A model generated the notes under the pieces. That model worked only from the letters and a program-made list of their open reading frames with translations. It was not told where the DNA came from and searched no databases. A stretch of DNA of 64,000 nucleotides from Caldilineaceae bacterium. Its GTDB lineage: Bacteria; Chloroflexota; Anaerolineae; Caldilineales; Caldilineaceae. This document shows positions 47,014 through 57,764 of the stretch, in pieces. Every line of letters starts with the position of its first letter. Position 1 is the first letter of the stretch. Location of the stretch: positions 2,183,022 through 2,247,021 of the forward strand of contig OY282376.1 in the NCBI GenBank assembly GCA_958295845.1, given 5' to 3'. A program made the translations under genes and the position numbers.

Positions 47014-48108
47014 TCAATCAGCCGCCACCAGGTCCGCCTTCGCTTTGGGAACGCCCGGTGTAGGCCAAGCTCGCGGGTCCTCGCTCAGGTCGGGCAGACC
47101 CACGGCCTCCAGCGAGGCCAGAAACTTCTCCGCCTGCATAGCCGCTGCGCAACCCTGCCCAACACTGGTCGCCACCTGCTTGAAAACCTTATCGGCGATT
47201 TCTCCAGCGGCAAAGACGCCGGGAACATTGGTCCGCGTCATCGGGTCGGCGATTAAATGGCCGTCCTCATCCAGGTCCAGCTTCCCGTGATACAGGTCGT
47301 TATTGGGGATGTGCCCGATGTAAACAAAAACGCCGTCAGTGTCGATCTCGCCCTCAGCGCCGCTCTGCGTATCCTGTGTGGTGACACCTGAAACAACGCC
47401 ATTCTCGTTCCCGTTGATCGAGGTCACGACAGTATTCCAAACGAAATCGATCTTCTCATGGTCAAATGCGCGACTCTGCAGAATCTTGCTGGCCCGTAAC
47501 TCATCCCGCCGGTGAAGTACCTTCACATTCGTGGCGAATTTGGTCAGGAAAAGCCCTTCTTCCAGCGCGCTGTCTCCTCCGCCCACCACGACTAGCTCTT
47601 TGCCTCGGAAAAAGAATCCGTCGCAGGTCGCGCAGTAGCTGACGCCCTTACCGGTATATTCCTGCTCGCCGGGTACCTGCAGAAAGCGCGGGCGCGCCCC
47701 AGTGCAGAGAATTAACGTTTTGCTTTGGTACGCCTTGCCCTGGGCGGTCCGTACCGTGAACGGATGCTCATCCACTACGATTTCCGTGACATGATCATAG
47801 GAGACCGTGCATCCGAATCGTTCGGCCTGCACCTTGAATTTTTCTACCAGGTCGGGCCCGCTAAGCCCCTCAGGAAAACCAGGATAGTTTTCGACCTCGT
47901 ATGTGATGCTGACCTGGCCGCCAAAATCGTCGCCGGTGATCAGCAACGGTTCCAGGTTCGCCCGCGCTGCGTAAAGGCCCGCCGTCCAACCTGCAGGCCC
48001 GCTGCCTATCACGATCACCTCATGCAGCGTGTCTTCTGCCCCATCCTTTCCGACCTGGGCTCCCGCACCGTTCTGCATCTGAGCGCCGTTCTGATTTGAT
48101 TCACTCAT
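47014..48108 (-). CDS. trxB: Thioredoxin reductase
   Basis: A 364-residue FAD/NADPH flavoprotein. The FAD-binding GSGPAG is at 35-40, the redox CATC at 159-162 and the NADPH-binding GGGDS at 176-180. The C-terminus has the [14 protein letters not shown] FAD motif. It reduces thioredoxin with NADPH in the cytoplasm. An unusual 25-residue Gln/Gly-rich N-terminal extension precedes the enzyme core. AGGAG lies ahead of the ATG. Confidence 0.94.
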   Translation of the reverse strand: MSESNQNGAQMQNGAGAQVGKDGAEDTLHEVIVIGSGPAGWTAGLYAARANLEPLLITGDDFGGQVSITYEVENYPGFPEGLSGPDLVEKFKVQAERFGCTVSYDHVTEIVVDEHPFTVRTAQGKAYQSKTLILCTGARPRFLQVPGEQEYTGKGVSYCATCDGFFFRGKELVVVGGGDSALEEGLFLTKFATNVKVLHRRDELRASKILQSRAFDHEKIDFVWNTVVTSINGNENGVVSGVTTQDTQSGAEGEIDTDGVFVYIGHIPNNDLYHGKLDLDEDGHLIADPMTRTNVPGVFAAGEIADKVFKQVATSVGQGCAAAMQAEKFLASLEAVGLPDLSEDPRAWPTPGVPKAKADLVAAD

Positions 48109-48340
48109 TCCAATACTCCTGGCTTTCTTTATGCTGTCACTTTCGTCACTGCATTCGTTTCGATAGCTTCTTAACGTAAAGGACTGGAATCGCCTGAAGA
48201 CCCCGCCAATGTGTCTCCGCCTTCTTCGTCCCGAAATATGGTCGACAAGCTCTCACGTCTTTACGCCAATTATCGTGCTTTCTGGATCGCATTTCTGCGT
48301 GCTGGCACACAATTAGCGCCTCCAAAACCTCCCTTAGGCG

Positions 48341-48724
48341 TCAAGTCTGCTGGATCTGGATCAGATTCCCACAAGTGTCGTCGAAGGAAGCAATCTTATA
48401 ATGACCATAATCCGTCGGTTCGACTTTGAACACCACACCCAGTTCTGTCAACCTTTCATATTCTGCTTGCACGTCATCGACGCCAAGCGACGTGGCCGGG
48501 ATTCCCTGTTCGAAAATGCCCTTCTGATACTGTTCGGCGACGGGGTTGGCATTCGGTTCCAGGAGAAACTCTGTCCCGTCCTGATCGTCAGGTGACACTA
48601 CAGTCAACCACCTGAATTCACCGACGGGAATATCTTCCTTCTTTACAAAGCCAAGCACTTCTGTATAGAACTTCAACGCCTTTTCTTGATCGTCCACAAA
48701 AACGCCGCTATAAATGATATTCAC
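48341..48724 (-). CDS. VOC (glyoxalase/bleomycin-resistance) family protein
   Basis: A 127-residue vicinal-oxygen-chelate protein with the paired beta-alpha-beta-beta-beta modules: VFVDDQEKALKFYTEVLGF at the start and TSLGVDDVQAEYERLTELGV in the second half, ending in DTCGNLIQIQQT. The GTG start has AAAGGA seven bases before it. Metal ligands are not complete enough to choose glyoxalase, dioxygenase or resistance function. Confidence 0.85.
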   Translation of the reverse strand: MNIIYSGVFVDDQEKALKFYTEVLGFVKKEDIPVGEFRWLTVVSPDDQDGTEFLLEPNANPVAEQYQKGIFEQGIPATSLGVDDVQAEYERLTELGVVFKVEPTDYGHYKIASFDDTCGNLIQIQQT

Positions 48725-48757
48725 ATGAGTGTCCTTTACAATAGCCCGGGACCAAGG

Positions 48758-49963
48758 TCAAGAGCCTTCGGGCAGTGTAGCGGCTATCGCCTCTACCGCC
48801 ATGTCGATCTCCCCGTCACTGATGGTCAGCGGCGGCAGCAGTCGCAGAACAGTCGAGCCTGCCGGCAGCGCCAGCACGTTGTGCTCTTCCATCAGTGTCT
48901 TCAGAAAGGGTACCGCCTTCGTACGCAGATCAATGCCGATCAGGAGTCCCTTACCTCGGATTTCGCGTACAACTCTGCGCACGCCGATCGCCGCTTCCAG
49001 GGCTTCCCTTAGTCTCCGCCCAGCCTTGTCTGCCTGTTCGATCAACCCGTCCTCGTATACCCCTAACGCAGCAGTACCGGCCGCGCAGGCCAGTGGGTTG
49101 CCCCCAAAAGTACTCCCGTGCGCCCCGGAAAAAAGACTTTCCTGGATCTGCTCAGTGTACACGACGGCACCCATCGGGAAACCTCCGCCCAGGCCCTTTG
49201 CCAGCGCGACGATGTCCGGCTCGAGGTCGAAGTGTTGAAACCCGAACCAGCGCCCCGTCCGTCCAAAACCGGTCTGCACCTCGTCGATTACCAGCAGTGC
49301 TCCCCTCTCGTGGCACAACTGCTGAACAGAGGCAAGATAATCAGCGCTCCCTTCATGCACACCTCCCTCAGCCTGAATGACCTCCAAGACCACCGCCGCG
49401 GTCCCGTCGCCAACAGCTTCTTCCAGCTGATCGATGTTGTTAAAATGAACGTGGCTGACACCTGGCATCAGCGGCTCAAATTTGCGGCGGTATCTGGGGT
49501 TCCAGGTGATGGACAGCGCTCCTACAGTACGCCCATGGAAGCTGTTGCGTGCAGCCACAATTCCCGTACGCCCCGTAGCCAGCCGCGCGAACTTAATCGC
49601 GCCTTCAATCGCCTCAGCGCCGCTATTCCCCAAAAAAGCCCGCGTCAGGTGCTCTGGCGTGACCGATATCAGCCTGCTCAGGAACTCCGCCCGCGTATCG
49701 TTGTGAAAGAAGTTGGGGCAGGCATGCATGCGCCCCGCCTGCTCCTGAATAGCCGCCGTCAGCACAGGGTGACCGTAACCCAACATGGCCACGCCTTGCG
49801 ACGAAGTCATATCCAGGTAACGCTTTCCCTCGCTATCTATCATCCAGCAGCCTTCGCCGCGAACCATCACCGTGTCCCCGCGACGGGGAACCACGCCTGA
49901 CTCAAAAGCCTGTGTACTACGTACTGCGGCATGGGTATCAGTTAAGTTCTGTGTCATTGTCAT
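48758..49963 (-). CDS. lysJ: Class III aminotransferase, acetylornithine/LysW-aminoadipate-semialdehyde type
   Basis: A 401-residue class III PLP aminotransferase with [75 protein letters not shown] and the PLP-lysine segment [18 protein letters not shown]. It fits ArgD and LysJ. Because a LysZ-type kinase lies 155 bases upstream on the same strand, LysJ (or a dual Lys/Arg enzyme) is favoured. Start at ATG 49963 or 49957 is uncertain. Confidence 0.85.
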   Translation of the reverse strand: MTMTQNLTDTHAAVRSTQAFESGVVPRRGDTVMVRGEGCWMIDSEGKRYLDMTSSQGVAMLGYGHPVLTAAIQEQAGRMHACPNFFHNDTRAEFLSRLISVTPEHLTRAFLGNSGAEAIEGAIKFARLATGRTGIVAARNSFHGRTVGALSITWNPRYRRKFEPLMPGVSHVHFNNIDQLEEAVGDGTAAVVLEVIQAEGGVHEGSADYLASVQQLCHERGALLVIDEVQTGFGRTGRWFGFQHFDLEPDIVALAKGLGGGFPMGAVVYTEQIQESLFSGAHGSTFGGNPLACAAGTAALGVYEDGLIEQADKAGRRLREALEAAIGVRRVVREIRGKGLLIGIDLRTKAVPFLKTLMEEHNVLALPAGSTVLRLLPPLTISDGEIDMAVEAIAATLPEGS

Positions 49964-50120
49964 CAAGTATCTGTTCGAGTCTTGGCTTGGTCTCTTCTAT
50001 TGGGCTATCAATTCAGGCCCGGAGAGCTGATACTTCCAGACCTGCCCACCCGTGAACTGCTGATATGTCACGGCCCAGTCGAATCAGTGATTGGACTACT
50101 CTCTACGCAATACGCAATGC

Positions 50121-50924
50121 TCACGCTATCTGCGTACCGTGACCCTCCAGTGCTCGCCTAATCGGGTCTTCGACCCGGCCATCGGCAAAGATCACCCTTT
50201 GAACGCCGGCTGCGACCGCCTCGGCCGCGCCCATCACCTTCTTTTTCATCCGCCCTTTGGCGAACTGCATGAAACTGTCGGCTTGCGCGCGCGGTATCTC
50301 ACGGATAAGGCTGGACTCATCGGGAAACTCGCGCAACAATCCCGGAACATCTGAGAGAATCACGAGCGCTTCGGCCTCGAACGCTGCAGCAACCATAGCC
50401 GCGGCCCGGTCACCGTCCACGTTTATCGCCTCGCCAATGTCGGACGCCCCCGGAGGCGTGAGCACTGGCAGATAACCTGCTCCCAACAAGAGACGCAGGA
50501 GATCCACATTCACCTTCTCAACAGTACCCGTCCAGTCATCTCGCAGCACCAACCGCCGGCCGTTCACGCGCACTCGTAGCCTATCTTTCCGCTTCCCTTC
50601 AAAAACGCGGCCGTCCAAGCCGCTTAGCCCTACGGCATTCACGCCCGCCCGCTGCAGCTTTTCCACCCACATCTTATTTAGCTGGCCGCAGTAGACCATC
50701 TCGAAAATCTCCAACGTGCGCCTGTCAGTGCGCCGGCTCTCAAAACCGCTCTCACTGGTTACAAACTGGGGCGGATGGCCCAGCGCCTCCGCCACGTCGT
50801 TCGTCGTCTCCGCGCCGCCGTGGACCAGGATCAGATCCCGCCCATCCTTTCGCAGCGCGACAATGTCGCTGACGATCGCGTCTATATTCAGCTCTTTACC
50901 GCCACCCACCTTGATCACCAGCAT
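50121..50924 (-). CDS. lysZ: [LysW]-aminoadipate/[LysW]-glutamate kinase LysZ (acetylglutamate kinase family)
   Basis: A 267-residue amino-acid kinase. The Lys-containing VIKVGGGKELN at the N-terminus, HGGAETTNDVAEALGHPP and RTDRRTLEIFEMVYCGQLNK follow the LysZ rather than ArgB pattern. The nucleotide site has AINVDGDRAAAMVAAAFEAEALVILSDVPGLL and GRMKKKVMGAAEA. It phosphorylates the amino-protected aminoadipate or glutamate carried by LysW. No lysW, lysX or lysY is visible here, so the rest of the pathway must be elsewhere. Confidence 0.87.
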   Translation of the reverse strand: MLVIKVGGGKELNIDAIVSDIVALRKDGRDLILVHGGAETTNDVAEALGHPPQFVTSESGFESRRTDRRTLEIFEMVYCGQLNKMWVEKLQRAGVNAVGLSGLDGRVFEGKRKDRLRVRVNGRRLVLRDDWTGTVEKVNVDLLRLLLGAGYLPVLTPPGASDIGEAINVDGDRAAAMVAAAFEAEALVILSDVPGLLREFPDESSLIREIPRAQADSFMQFAKGRMKKKVMGAAEAVAAGVQRVIFADGRVEDPIRRALEGHGTQIA

Positions 50925-50995
50925 CCAGGTTGCCCTATTCGGACTCCAATTGCCCTGCCCTGTGAGACTTCAGCTCCGAAAACGTCGGCTGCCTG

Positions 50996-52093
50996 CTAAC
51001 CGATTTCAGCGATCTTCCTTTCGACCGCGCCGACTTCCTCTGCATCCAACGTCCCCAAAACATAGCTGCAACGCCATTCGCCGCCGCCTTCCAACTCTCT
51101 CACATTGCCTTTTGCCATCTCGGCACTCTTGCCCTCCGGCTCGGCAGTGGACGGCAGGACCAACCCCAAAGCGTCCTTGTCCGGCGTGCGGCATATCCAG
51201 CGGACCCCAATTGGCAGCTGCTCTGGTCGATGACGAACATAGTCAGCGCGCCCATCCGGATGCACCTGCAGCGTGTGCGCCCAACCCGCCTCGTCCGCGT
51301 CGTAGTCGATACTGAACACCAGCTCCGGGACGAAAGTCATGCTTTCGTCGAAAACATGATGTTCTTCAGGCCTTTCGCCTAAACGGTTGAGGAAGTCCCG
51401 GTATTCGGACCCTGTGCTGATGTGGTCCGGAATACTGCGGCGGACGCGTACCGTCTGCGGTGTAACCTTGGCGCTGTATACGATCCGCCCGCCTTCAACC
51501 GGCCGGAAGTTTGCATGAGCCAGATACATATGGTCCATTGGCGTCTTCTTGCAGTTCCGGCAGCTCAGCGAGACGTGCACTTCCTTTGCGCCGGCATAAA
51601 GCTTGACCAGCGGCGTCGCAGTATAGTTGTCTGCGAAGGCAACCGTGTGCTGGTACTGCCCACCCATGCCAATGTAGGCGCCGCCATCGTCTTCACCCAA
51701 CACCAGCCACGCATGCTGAAACATGGCGTTTGGAAGCTCACCATGCAGAGGATGGTCATCCGCCTCCGTCGGCACGCCCATCGCCGTGAATCCACAGTGG
51801 AGCAAAAACCCGCCGTAGGTCTGCAGATAGTCTGCAGTTGGCCGCGGCTGGTCGAACATCGACTTCATCGTGACGTTTCTGCCGCCGAATGTCGCCGACC
51901 AGATCTGCTGGCCCTGAAAGGGCAACATGACAATCTCGCTTACACCGTTTTCGAGCTCGACAGCCGCAACGCCGCTCTCAAACTCGAACAGTGATGCCCT
52001 AAGCGAACCGCTCTCCAGAAATACTCGCTTCTTCTCCGAGAAAAACCGCGGCTGAAGTGAAACCTTCGCTGGCTGAAGAGAGCTGTCAGACAT
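50996..52093 (-). CDS. DUF4432 family protein (aldose 1-epimerase-like fold)
   Basis: A 365-residue protein with EIVMLPFQGQQIWSATFGGRNVTMKSMF, TYGGFLLHCGFTAMGVPTEADDHPLHGELPNA and TPMDHMYLAHANF, matching the DUF4432/galactose-mutarotase-like family. The paired His in HPLHGEL and HANF are candidate active-site residues. GGAG lies ahead of the ATG. It lies 71 bases upstream of lysZ on the same strand, but a functional tie is not evident. Confidence 0.8.
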   Translation of the reverse strand: MSDSSLQPAKVSLQPRFFSEKKRVFLESGSLRASLFEFESGVAAVELENGVSEIVMLPFQGQQIWSATFGGRNVTMKSMFDQPRPTADYLQTYGGFLLHCGFTAMGVPTEADDHPLHGELPNAMFQHAWLVLGEDDGGAYIGMGGQYQHTVAFADNYTATPLVKLYAGAKEVHVSLSCRNCKKTPMDHMYLAHANFRPVEGGRIVYSAKVTPQTVRVRRSIPDHISTGSEYRDFLNRLGERPEEHHVFDESMTFVPELVFSIDYDADEAGWAHTLQVHPDGRADYVRHRPEQLPIGVRWICRTPDKDALGLVLPSTAEPEGKSAEMAKGNVRELEGGGEWRCSYVLGTLDAEEVGAVERKIAEIG

Positions 52094-52205
52094 GCCTGCG
52101 CTCCTCTTAACTCTGAGGATGAACCCAACCCGAAAATGCCAACTGCAATTCTGGCGAATGGTATCACGAGATGCCCCGTTTGAAAAGGTTTTGACCTCAC
52201 TACTA

Positions 52206-52214
52206 TGCTATAAT
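52206..52214 (+). promoter_or_regulatory. Extended -10 promoter element
   Basis: TGC-TATAAT is a perfect extended -10 element 160 bases ahead of the TrkA-type gene. TTGACC (52191-52196) lies too close to serve as a -35, so the extended -10 may act alone. Confidence 0.55.
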
Positions 52215-52375
52215 GCGCTCACTGTCCTTGCTGACCAAGCGTGCATCTGGGCCTGCTTAGGACTGCGCGCGTGATACGGTTGCAGCGAGAGAACGCACGA
52301 AGAATAGGACCATCGAAAAATTGTCGGGAGAGAGATCTAAGCCTGTGAAGTCTCCCTTCCATCTTGGAACAGGTA

Positions 52376-53164
52376 ATGCAGATTCATCGAACCATTGGCC
52401 GCCTGATTCGCCCTCTTTCACCTTTTGCTACGCGATCTGCCCCCGCGGAGCGGGAAGTGGAAGAGGAACGGGCCGCCAGACAGCCTGCCCAATATTCACC
52501 GTTCAGAAGAGCGGGACGCGAATCGGAATTTGTAGTCATCGGTCTTGGCCGCTTTGGCACCGCCGTCGCAACCACCCTCGTCGAAAACGGCCGTACCGTG
52601 CTGGCCATCGACTCGGACCACGACCGCGTCCAGGCCCTCAGCGGTGAACTTCCCCACGTTGTGCAGTTGGATGCAACCAACATTGACGCCCTGCGGCAGG
52701 CAGGTGTCGAAACATTCGACACGGGCCTCGTCTGCATCGGCACCGACTTCGAAAACAACCTGCTGGCCACCGTTCTTCTCAGGCAACTCGGTGTAGAGCG
52801 CGTCATCGCTAAAGCCCTCACAATCACGCAAAGGGAAATCCTGCTGAAGGTCGGCGCAGACGAAGTAATATTGCCCGAGCACGAGGCAGGGCGGCGCCTG
52901 GGGCGAAAAATGGCCATCGGTCACCTCGTCGACTACCTCGAAGTGAGCAATGACGTCGGCGTCGTGGAGCTCCTCGCCCCGCCCAGCACATGGGAACACT
53001 CACTCTCCGAGTTGAGTTTGCGTCAACGCTATGGACTTTCTGTGATCGCAGTACGTAGAGGCGACGACCTCATCGTCAGCCCCAGTGCAGGTTTCCGCCT
53101 CAAAGAGGAAGACATCGTCGTCGTACTCGGTCGAATGGCGGACGCCGAGCGACTTCGGCAGTAG
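52376..53164 (+). CDS. TrkA/KtrA family potassium channel regulatory subunit
   Basis: A 262-residue protein. After an about 45-residue Arg/Glu-rich N-terminal extension, a Rossmann RCK_N domain starts at [14 protein letters not shown] (GxGxxG) and has [12 protein letters not shown] with the acidic NAD-binding residue. The RCK_C domain follows from about 185. Such proteins gate TrkH/KtrB K+ channels in response to nucleotide. No channel gene is adjacent. The start at ATG 52376 was chosen over the in-frame TTG at 52364. Confidence 0.9.
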   Translation: MQIHRTIGRLIRPLSPFATRSAPAEREVEEERAARQPAQYSPFRRAGRESEFVVIGLGRFGTAVATTLVENGRTVLAIDSDHDRVQALSGELPHVVQLDATNIDALRQAGVETFDTGLVCIGTDFENNLLATVLLRQLGVERVIAKALTITQREILLKVGADEVILPEHEAGRRLGRKMAIGHLVDYLEVSNDVGVVELLAPPSTWEHSLSELSLRQRYGLSVIAVRRGDDLIVSPSAGFRLKEEDIVVVLGRMADAERLRQ

Positions 53165-53229
53165 CGAATTTACAGTCAAATCAAAGCGATTTTCCAGAAA
53201 ATACAAGAACCTGCTCAATCATCAGACCT

Positions 53230-54567
53230 ATGCCAACTGTCTTTCCCATACTCGAGCCAGAAGCCGCCCGAAACTCTATCCTCCGCCGTCAACCCTGGGA
53301 CGATTTCGAACTGCCGGAAGAGATACTGGACAGCAATGAACGTATCTTCGGATCCCGCATCGGACCCGATGAGGCTGTTCGCACGATTCTTTCCGATGTT
53401 CGAACCGGCGGCGACGCAGCTGTTCGAAAGTGGACCAAAAAGCTGGACGGCGTCAGCTTGGACGACCTGCACGTCGATCACCAGACGATCCTGAGCGAGT
53501 CAGCTGAAGTAGCTCCCGAGGTTTACGACGCCCTGGTGCTGGCGGCTGAGCGTATCGAGAACTTCCATCGCCGCCAGCCCAATCAAAGCTGGATCCAGAA
53601 CGACCACGAAGGAACTGTCGGCCAGCTCGTGCGACCCATCGAGCGCGTCGGGATCTATGTTCCCGGCGGCACCGCCCCTCTGCCCAGCACCCTGCTGATG
53701 ACCGCCATTCCGGCCCGCGTGGCCAACGTCGGAGAGCTCATCGTCGTCACGCCGCCCCAGCAGGAGACCGGTCTTCCGGATAAGGTAACGCTGGCGGCAG
53801 CTACGGTAGCCAATGTTGATGCCGTATACATCGCCGGAGGCGCCCAGGCGATCGGTGCAATGGCCTTCGGCACCGAGACCATCCCCGCTGTTGACAAGAT
53901 ATGCGGGCCGGGCAACCTGTTCGTTACCCTGGCGAAGCGCCAGCTTTTTGGCCTGGTCGGAATCGACGGACTGCCAGGGCCTACCGAAACTCTCATCATT
54001 GCCGACGGGGCGGCCGACCCCCAGCTTGCCGCCGCAGACCTGCTGGCCCAGGCAGAGCATGACGTTCTTGCCAGCGCAGTGATGCTGACCCCCAGCCGGA
54101 AACTTGCGCAAGAAGTCCAGGCCGCGGTCCATGCCCAACTGGAGGATCTGGACCGTAGTCAGATCGCGGCCGCCACCTTTGCCCGCAGTGCAGGTATCGT
54201 TGTTACCGATTCCCTGACCGAAGCCTTCTCCCTCGCAAATGAATACGCCCCTGAGCACCTCTGCCTCCTCGTTGAAGACCCGTGGCGCTGGATAGACTAC
54301 GTGCAGAATGCCGGCGGTATCTTCTTGGGAGAACGCAGTTTCGAAGTGCTGGGGGACTACACTGCCGGCCCAAGCCACGTAATGCCCACCGGCGGCACCG
54401 CCCGATTCGCCAGCCCCATCAACGTGACCGATTTCGTCAAGCTCATCAGCCTCATCGGCCTCAACGAGCAGGCGCTGTCCGCCATCGGGCCGGCAGCCGA
54501 AACCCTGGCCCGTACCGAAGGTCTCGGCGGGCACGCTGCCGCCGTGAGTCGCCGTCTGAATCCCTGA
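53230..54567 (+). CDS. hisD: Histidinol dehydrogenase
   Basis: A 445-residue enzyme catalysing the last two steps of histidine synthesis (L-histidinol to L-histidine). It has [35 protein letters not shown], the [10 protein letters not shown] loop, and DLLAQAEHD and EHLCL segments with Zn2+ and catalytic residues. hisC follows after 26 bases, making a hisD-hisC pair; other his genes are not in the window. Confidence 0.96.
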   Translation: MPTVFPILEPEAARNSILRRQPWDDFELPEEILDSNERIFGSRIGPDEAVRTILSDVRTGGDAAVRKWTKKLDGVSLDDLHVDHQTILSESAEVAPEVYDALVLAAERIENFHRRQPNQSWIQNDHEGTVGQLVRPIERVGIYVPGGTAPLPSTLLMTAIPARVANVGELIVVTPPQQETGLPDKVTLAAATVANVDAVYIAGGAQAIGAMAFGTETIPAVDKICGPGNLFVTLAKRQLFGLVGIDGLPGPTETLIIADGAADPQLAAADLLAQAEHDVLASAVMLTPSRKLAQEVQAAVHAQLEDLDRSQIAAATFARSAGIVVTDSLTEAFSLANEYAPEHLCLLVEDPWRWIDYVQNAGGIFLGERSFEVLGDYTAGPSHVMPTGGTARFASPINVTDFVKLISLIGLNEQALSAIGPAAETLARTEGLGGHAAAVSRRLNP

Positions 54568-54593
54568 ATCCCCACTGAACGCGAGTCTTTGCA

Positions 54594-55763
54594 ATGCAAG
54601 CCAACAAATTTCAGTCTCTGCTCAAACCGCATCTCGCCGGTCTCGAAGAATACACACCAATTCAACCCTTTGAAGTCCTGAGCCAGCGGCTTGGCATTCC
54701 GGCCTCAGAAATCATCAAGCTGGATGCCAACGAAAACCCCTACGGGCCGCACCCCGCCGTCGCTGAGGCCTTGGCCGAATACGCCTACTATCACATCTAC
54801 CCAGACCCGCAGCAGACTGAATTGCGCCAAGCTCTGGCACAGCACCTGGTTAGTGAGCAGCGGCAGGATGAGTCAACAGGGTCAGTGCCTTTCGAACAAA
54901 TCCTGCCAAGCCACGGCACCGATGAGATTCTCGACTATCTCTGCCGCCTCTTTCTTGGGCCTGGCGACGCTATAATCAATACGCCCCCTACTTTCGGAAT
55001 GTATAGCTTCGACGCCAAATTGGTCGGCGCCGAAGTTCTGGAAGTTTGGAGAACAGATGATTACCATATTGATGTCGAAGGCGTCTTTGACCTGTTCAAT
55101 TCCGGCGCGCTGAAGCGGGAATCGGTCTCTCCCAAGCTGCTCTTTCTCACCTCGCCAAACAACCCTTCCGGTAACTGGCTGCCGGACGAAGACCTGCTGA
55201 GTCTGTTACAGCTCCCTCTGATCGTCGTCCTCGATGAGGCCTACGTCGAATTCTCGGTCGAGACTAGCCGCTCGCCCTGGGTACTGGAGCACGACAACCT
55301 TGTCATCATTCGAACATTTTCCAAGTCCGCCGGAATCGCCGGTCTTCGTTTGGGCTACGGTATCTTCCCTGCCTGGATGATGCCAATTCTATGGAAGTTC
55401 AAACAGCCTTACAATGTCAACGTCGCCGCCACAGTGGCCGGACTGGCCAGCCTGCGTTTTGCCGATGAAATGAACTCGATTGTAGAAAAGATACGCGCCG
55501 AACGCGAACGACTCTTCAACGCATTGCAACAGGTTCCCTACCTCTCGCCCTACCCTTCCGGTGCCAATTTCGTTCTCTGCCGGGTCGAGGGCTTTCGAAG
55601 TGCCGGGAACGGAGACGCCGCCGCCCTCAAGCTTGCCCTCGAACAGCAAGGCATCCTCGTGCGCTATTATCAGAAGCCCGGCCTCGACAACTGCATCCGC
55701 ATCTCCGTCGGCCGCCCTGAACAGACCGACCGCCTCCTGGTCGAACTGCACCGGCTCGCCTGA
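54594..55763 (+). CDS. hisC: Histidinol-phosphate aminotransferase
   Basis: A 389-residue class I/II PLP aminotransferase. It begins with a [13 protein letters not shown] substrate segment and has [32 protein letters not shown] and the PLP-lysine motif [17 protein letters not shown]. It converts imidazole acetol phosphate to histidinol phosphate using glutamate. Directly downstream of hisD. Confidence 0.95.
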   Translation: MQANKFQSLLKPHLAGLEEYTPIQPFEVLSQRLGIPASEIIKLDANENPYGPHPAVAEALAEYAYYHIYPDPQQTELRQALAQHLVSEQRQDESTGSVPFEQILPSHGTDEILDYLCRLFLGPGDAIINTPPTFGMYSFDAKLVGAEVLEVWRTDDYHIDVEGVFDLFNSGALKRESVSPKLLFLTSPNNPSGNWLPDEDLLSLLQLPLIVVLDEAYVEFSVETSRSPWVLEHDNLVIIRTFSKSAGIAGLRLGYGIFPAWMMPILWKFKQPYNVNVAATVAGLASLRFADEMNSIVEKIRAERERLFNALQQVPYLSPYPSGANFVLCRVEGFRSAGNGDAAALKLALEQQGILVRYYQKPGLDNCIRISVGRPEQTDRLLVELHRLA

Positions 55764-56001
55764 TCAACCCCGATTCCAGACAGCCCAAACTGAGGACAGC
55801 CAGTTCTTCTGCCTGTCATTGGCAAGGGGTGGAGAGGAGAAAGAAATCCCCTCTTCGCCTCTCTTTTCATGGAATCAGAGATGCGGCCTCGGTGGAGAAC
55901 AAGGGACCCCTTTACTGCGAACGATAAACACCGCAAAAACCTCGCAGACAATGATAGCGTTCCCACAGACCAAAGAACTGGCATGTGATTAAATTCACGC
56001 C

Positions 56002-56652
56002 ATGCCAATGTTCGAGGAGGATTCTCTAACCGCAATTATCTTCGCCGAAGACGCCCTCAGCCGCCACGGCCTTGCCGCCATTCTTGATCCGGAACCTGCG
56101 ATCGTCACTTTCCTGGCAGAGTCTCCGGCTCAACTAACCCAGGACAAGGTCGGGAGCGCGAATGTCCTCGTCTGGGATACTGGCTGGGACTTCTCCGCCT
56201 CCGAGTCCCCCGAGGTCTGGGAGACGATAACAGATCTGGCTGAAGATGGTCTGCCTGTCATTGCCATACTACCCGAGGGCGAGGCTCTCGGTATCATCCG
56301 TCAGATGGGACTCGCCGGGCTCCTCCCCCGCAGTGTCAAGGCGGGGCAACTGCGTGCCGCCCTCTATGCTGCCGCCGAAGGCCTGTCGGTTACGGATCCG
56401 GCCCTGACGACTCCCTTCTGGATGCCATCGACCCCTTCCCTACCGCCCATTCCTGAGCCCCACACACCAAGAGAACTGGAAGTATTGGCCTTGCTCGCCG
56501 AAGGCCTGACAAATCGCGCCATCGGTGTGCGACTGGGCATCACCGAAAACACTGCCAAATTCCACGTACAAGCAGTCCTCTCCAAGTTAGGAGTAAGCAG
56601 CCGTACAGAAGCTGTCGTCCAGGCCACCAGGCTGGGGCTTCTCACCCTCTGA
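56002..56652 (+). CDS. LuxR/NarL family response regulator with degenerate receiver
   Basis: A 216-residue regulator. Residues 10-125 resemble a receiver domain, with FAED near 14-17 and Asp59 (VWDTGWD) in the phospho-acceptor region, but the conserved Lys after the last strand appears replaced (GLLPRSV). The C-terminal LuxR-type helix-turn-helix is clear: TPRELEVLALLAEGLTNRAI and NTAKFHVQAVLSKL. No sensor kinase lies nearby. It may control itself or the HtrA-ABC operon that begins 206 bases downstream. Confidence 0.85.
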   Translation: MPMFEEDSLTAIIFAEDALSRHGLAAILDPEPAIVTFLAESPAQLTQDKVGSANVLVWDTGWDFSASESPEVWETITDLAEDGLPVIAILPEGEALGIIRQMGLAGLLPRSVKAGQLRAALYAAAEGLSVTDPALTTPFWMPSTPSLPPIPEPHTPRELEVLALLAEGLTNRAIGVRLGITENTAKFHVQAVLSKLGVSSRTEAVVQATRLGLLTL

Positions 56653-56858
56653 CACGGCAGCCAGTTCCCACACCAACGCTGCTGCGTCTTCCGACGCGTG
56701 CATGCAGCCCAATCCGCCTCACACCTACCCGAACTGACGGGTTCCCCCTGCCATATCTGCCGATGTATTGAAGAACACGCCGCGCTATCATTGAAACTGC
56801 AGCAACGAAAGCTATTGCAGGCACGTAGCCCGCAAGAGAGATTGGAATGGAGCCAAAA

Positions 56859-57764
56859 ATGTCTAACCAGTTCAAAGCTTTAGCTGAAGGAATGGCCACA
56901 GTCGTCGAATCAGCCGGGCAGGGGATCGTACAGGTGAACGGCCGTCGCCGTTTTCCGGCAAGTGGGTTCGTCTGGTCGGCAGACGGTGTGATAGTCACCG
57001 CAAATCATGTCGTGAGAACCGAGAACATTCGAGTCGGCCTGCCCGACGGCGAACAGGTGGATGCCACCCTGATCGGACGAGATCCTGCCATCGACATCGC
57101 GGCGTTACGGGTCCAACGCGAAGGACTCGCCGCCGCCGCCTGGCTGCCAGAAGACGAGTTGCGCGTTGGCGCAATGGTATTCGCCGTCGGCCGGCCGGGA
57201 ACAAGCGTCCAGGCCTCCATGGGCATACTCAGTGCCATAGGAGAGGACTGGCGAATCCACGGCGGGGCCAGAATCAGTCACTACGTGCGCGCCGACCTGG
57301 TCATGTACCCTGGCTTTTCCGGTGGCGCCATTGTCGGCGCTGACGGACGCGCCGTCGGCATGGCGACGTCTGCTCTCAGCCGCGATGGTGGCGTTGCCCT
57401 GACCCACGCCACCGTCGCTCCAACAATAGACTCCCTTCTCAAATATGGCTCTGTTCGCCGGGGCTACCTGGGAGTAGGAGTTCAGACCGTTCAACTGCCC
57501 ACTAGCCTTAGAAAAGAATTGGGACAGGAGACTGGAGTCCTTTTCAACTCCGTTGCGCCTGACAGCCCTGCGGAAAAGGCAGGCCTTGTAGTGGGTGACA
57601 TTCTCGTCAACCTTGACGGTGAACCGATTCTCAGTCCTGACGAACTGGCAATCGCACTGCGAAGCGATCTGGCCGGCAAAGAAACGACCTTGCAGATCAT
57701 TCGGGGCGGCGAGCTGCACGAAGCAAATGTCGAAATCCAAACAGGAGAGGAGCGGAACCGGTAA
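56859..57764 (+). CDS. HtrA/DegP-like trypsin-type serine protease with PDZ domain
   Basis: A 301-residue protein with no signal peptide. The trypsin-like domain has the triad His (TANHVV), Asp (PAIDIAAL) and Ser (YPGFSGGAI). A single PDZ domain follows from about 205 (RRGYLGVGVQTVQLP...GLVVGDILVNLDG). The start at 56859 has GGAG six bases upstream. It overlaps the ABC ATPase gene by one base (TAATG), so the three-gene operon protease-ATPase-permease is probably coupled. Cytoplasmic or peripheral location is inferred. Confidence 0.88.
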   Translation: MSNQFKALAEGMATVVESAGQGIVQVNGRRRFPASGFVWSADGVIVTANHVVRTENIRVGLPDGEQVDATLIGRDPAIDIAALRVQREGLAAAAWLPEDELRVGAMVFAVGRPGTSVQASMGILSAIGEDWRIHGGARISHYVRADLVMYPGFSGGAIVGADGRAVGMATSALSRDGGVALTHATVAPTIDSLLKYGSVRRGYLGVGVQTVQLPTSLRKELGQETGVLFNSVAPDSPAEKAGLVVGDILVNLDGEPILSPDELAIALRSDLAGKETTLQIIRGGELHEANVEIQTGEERNR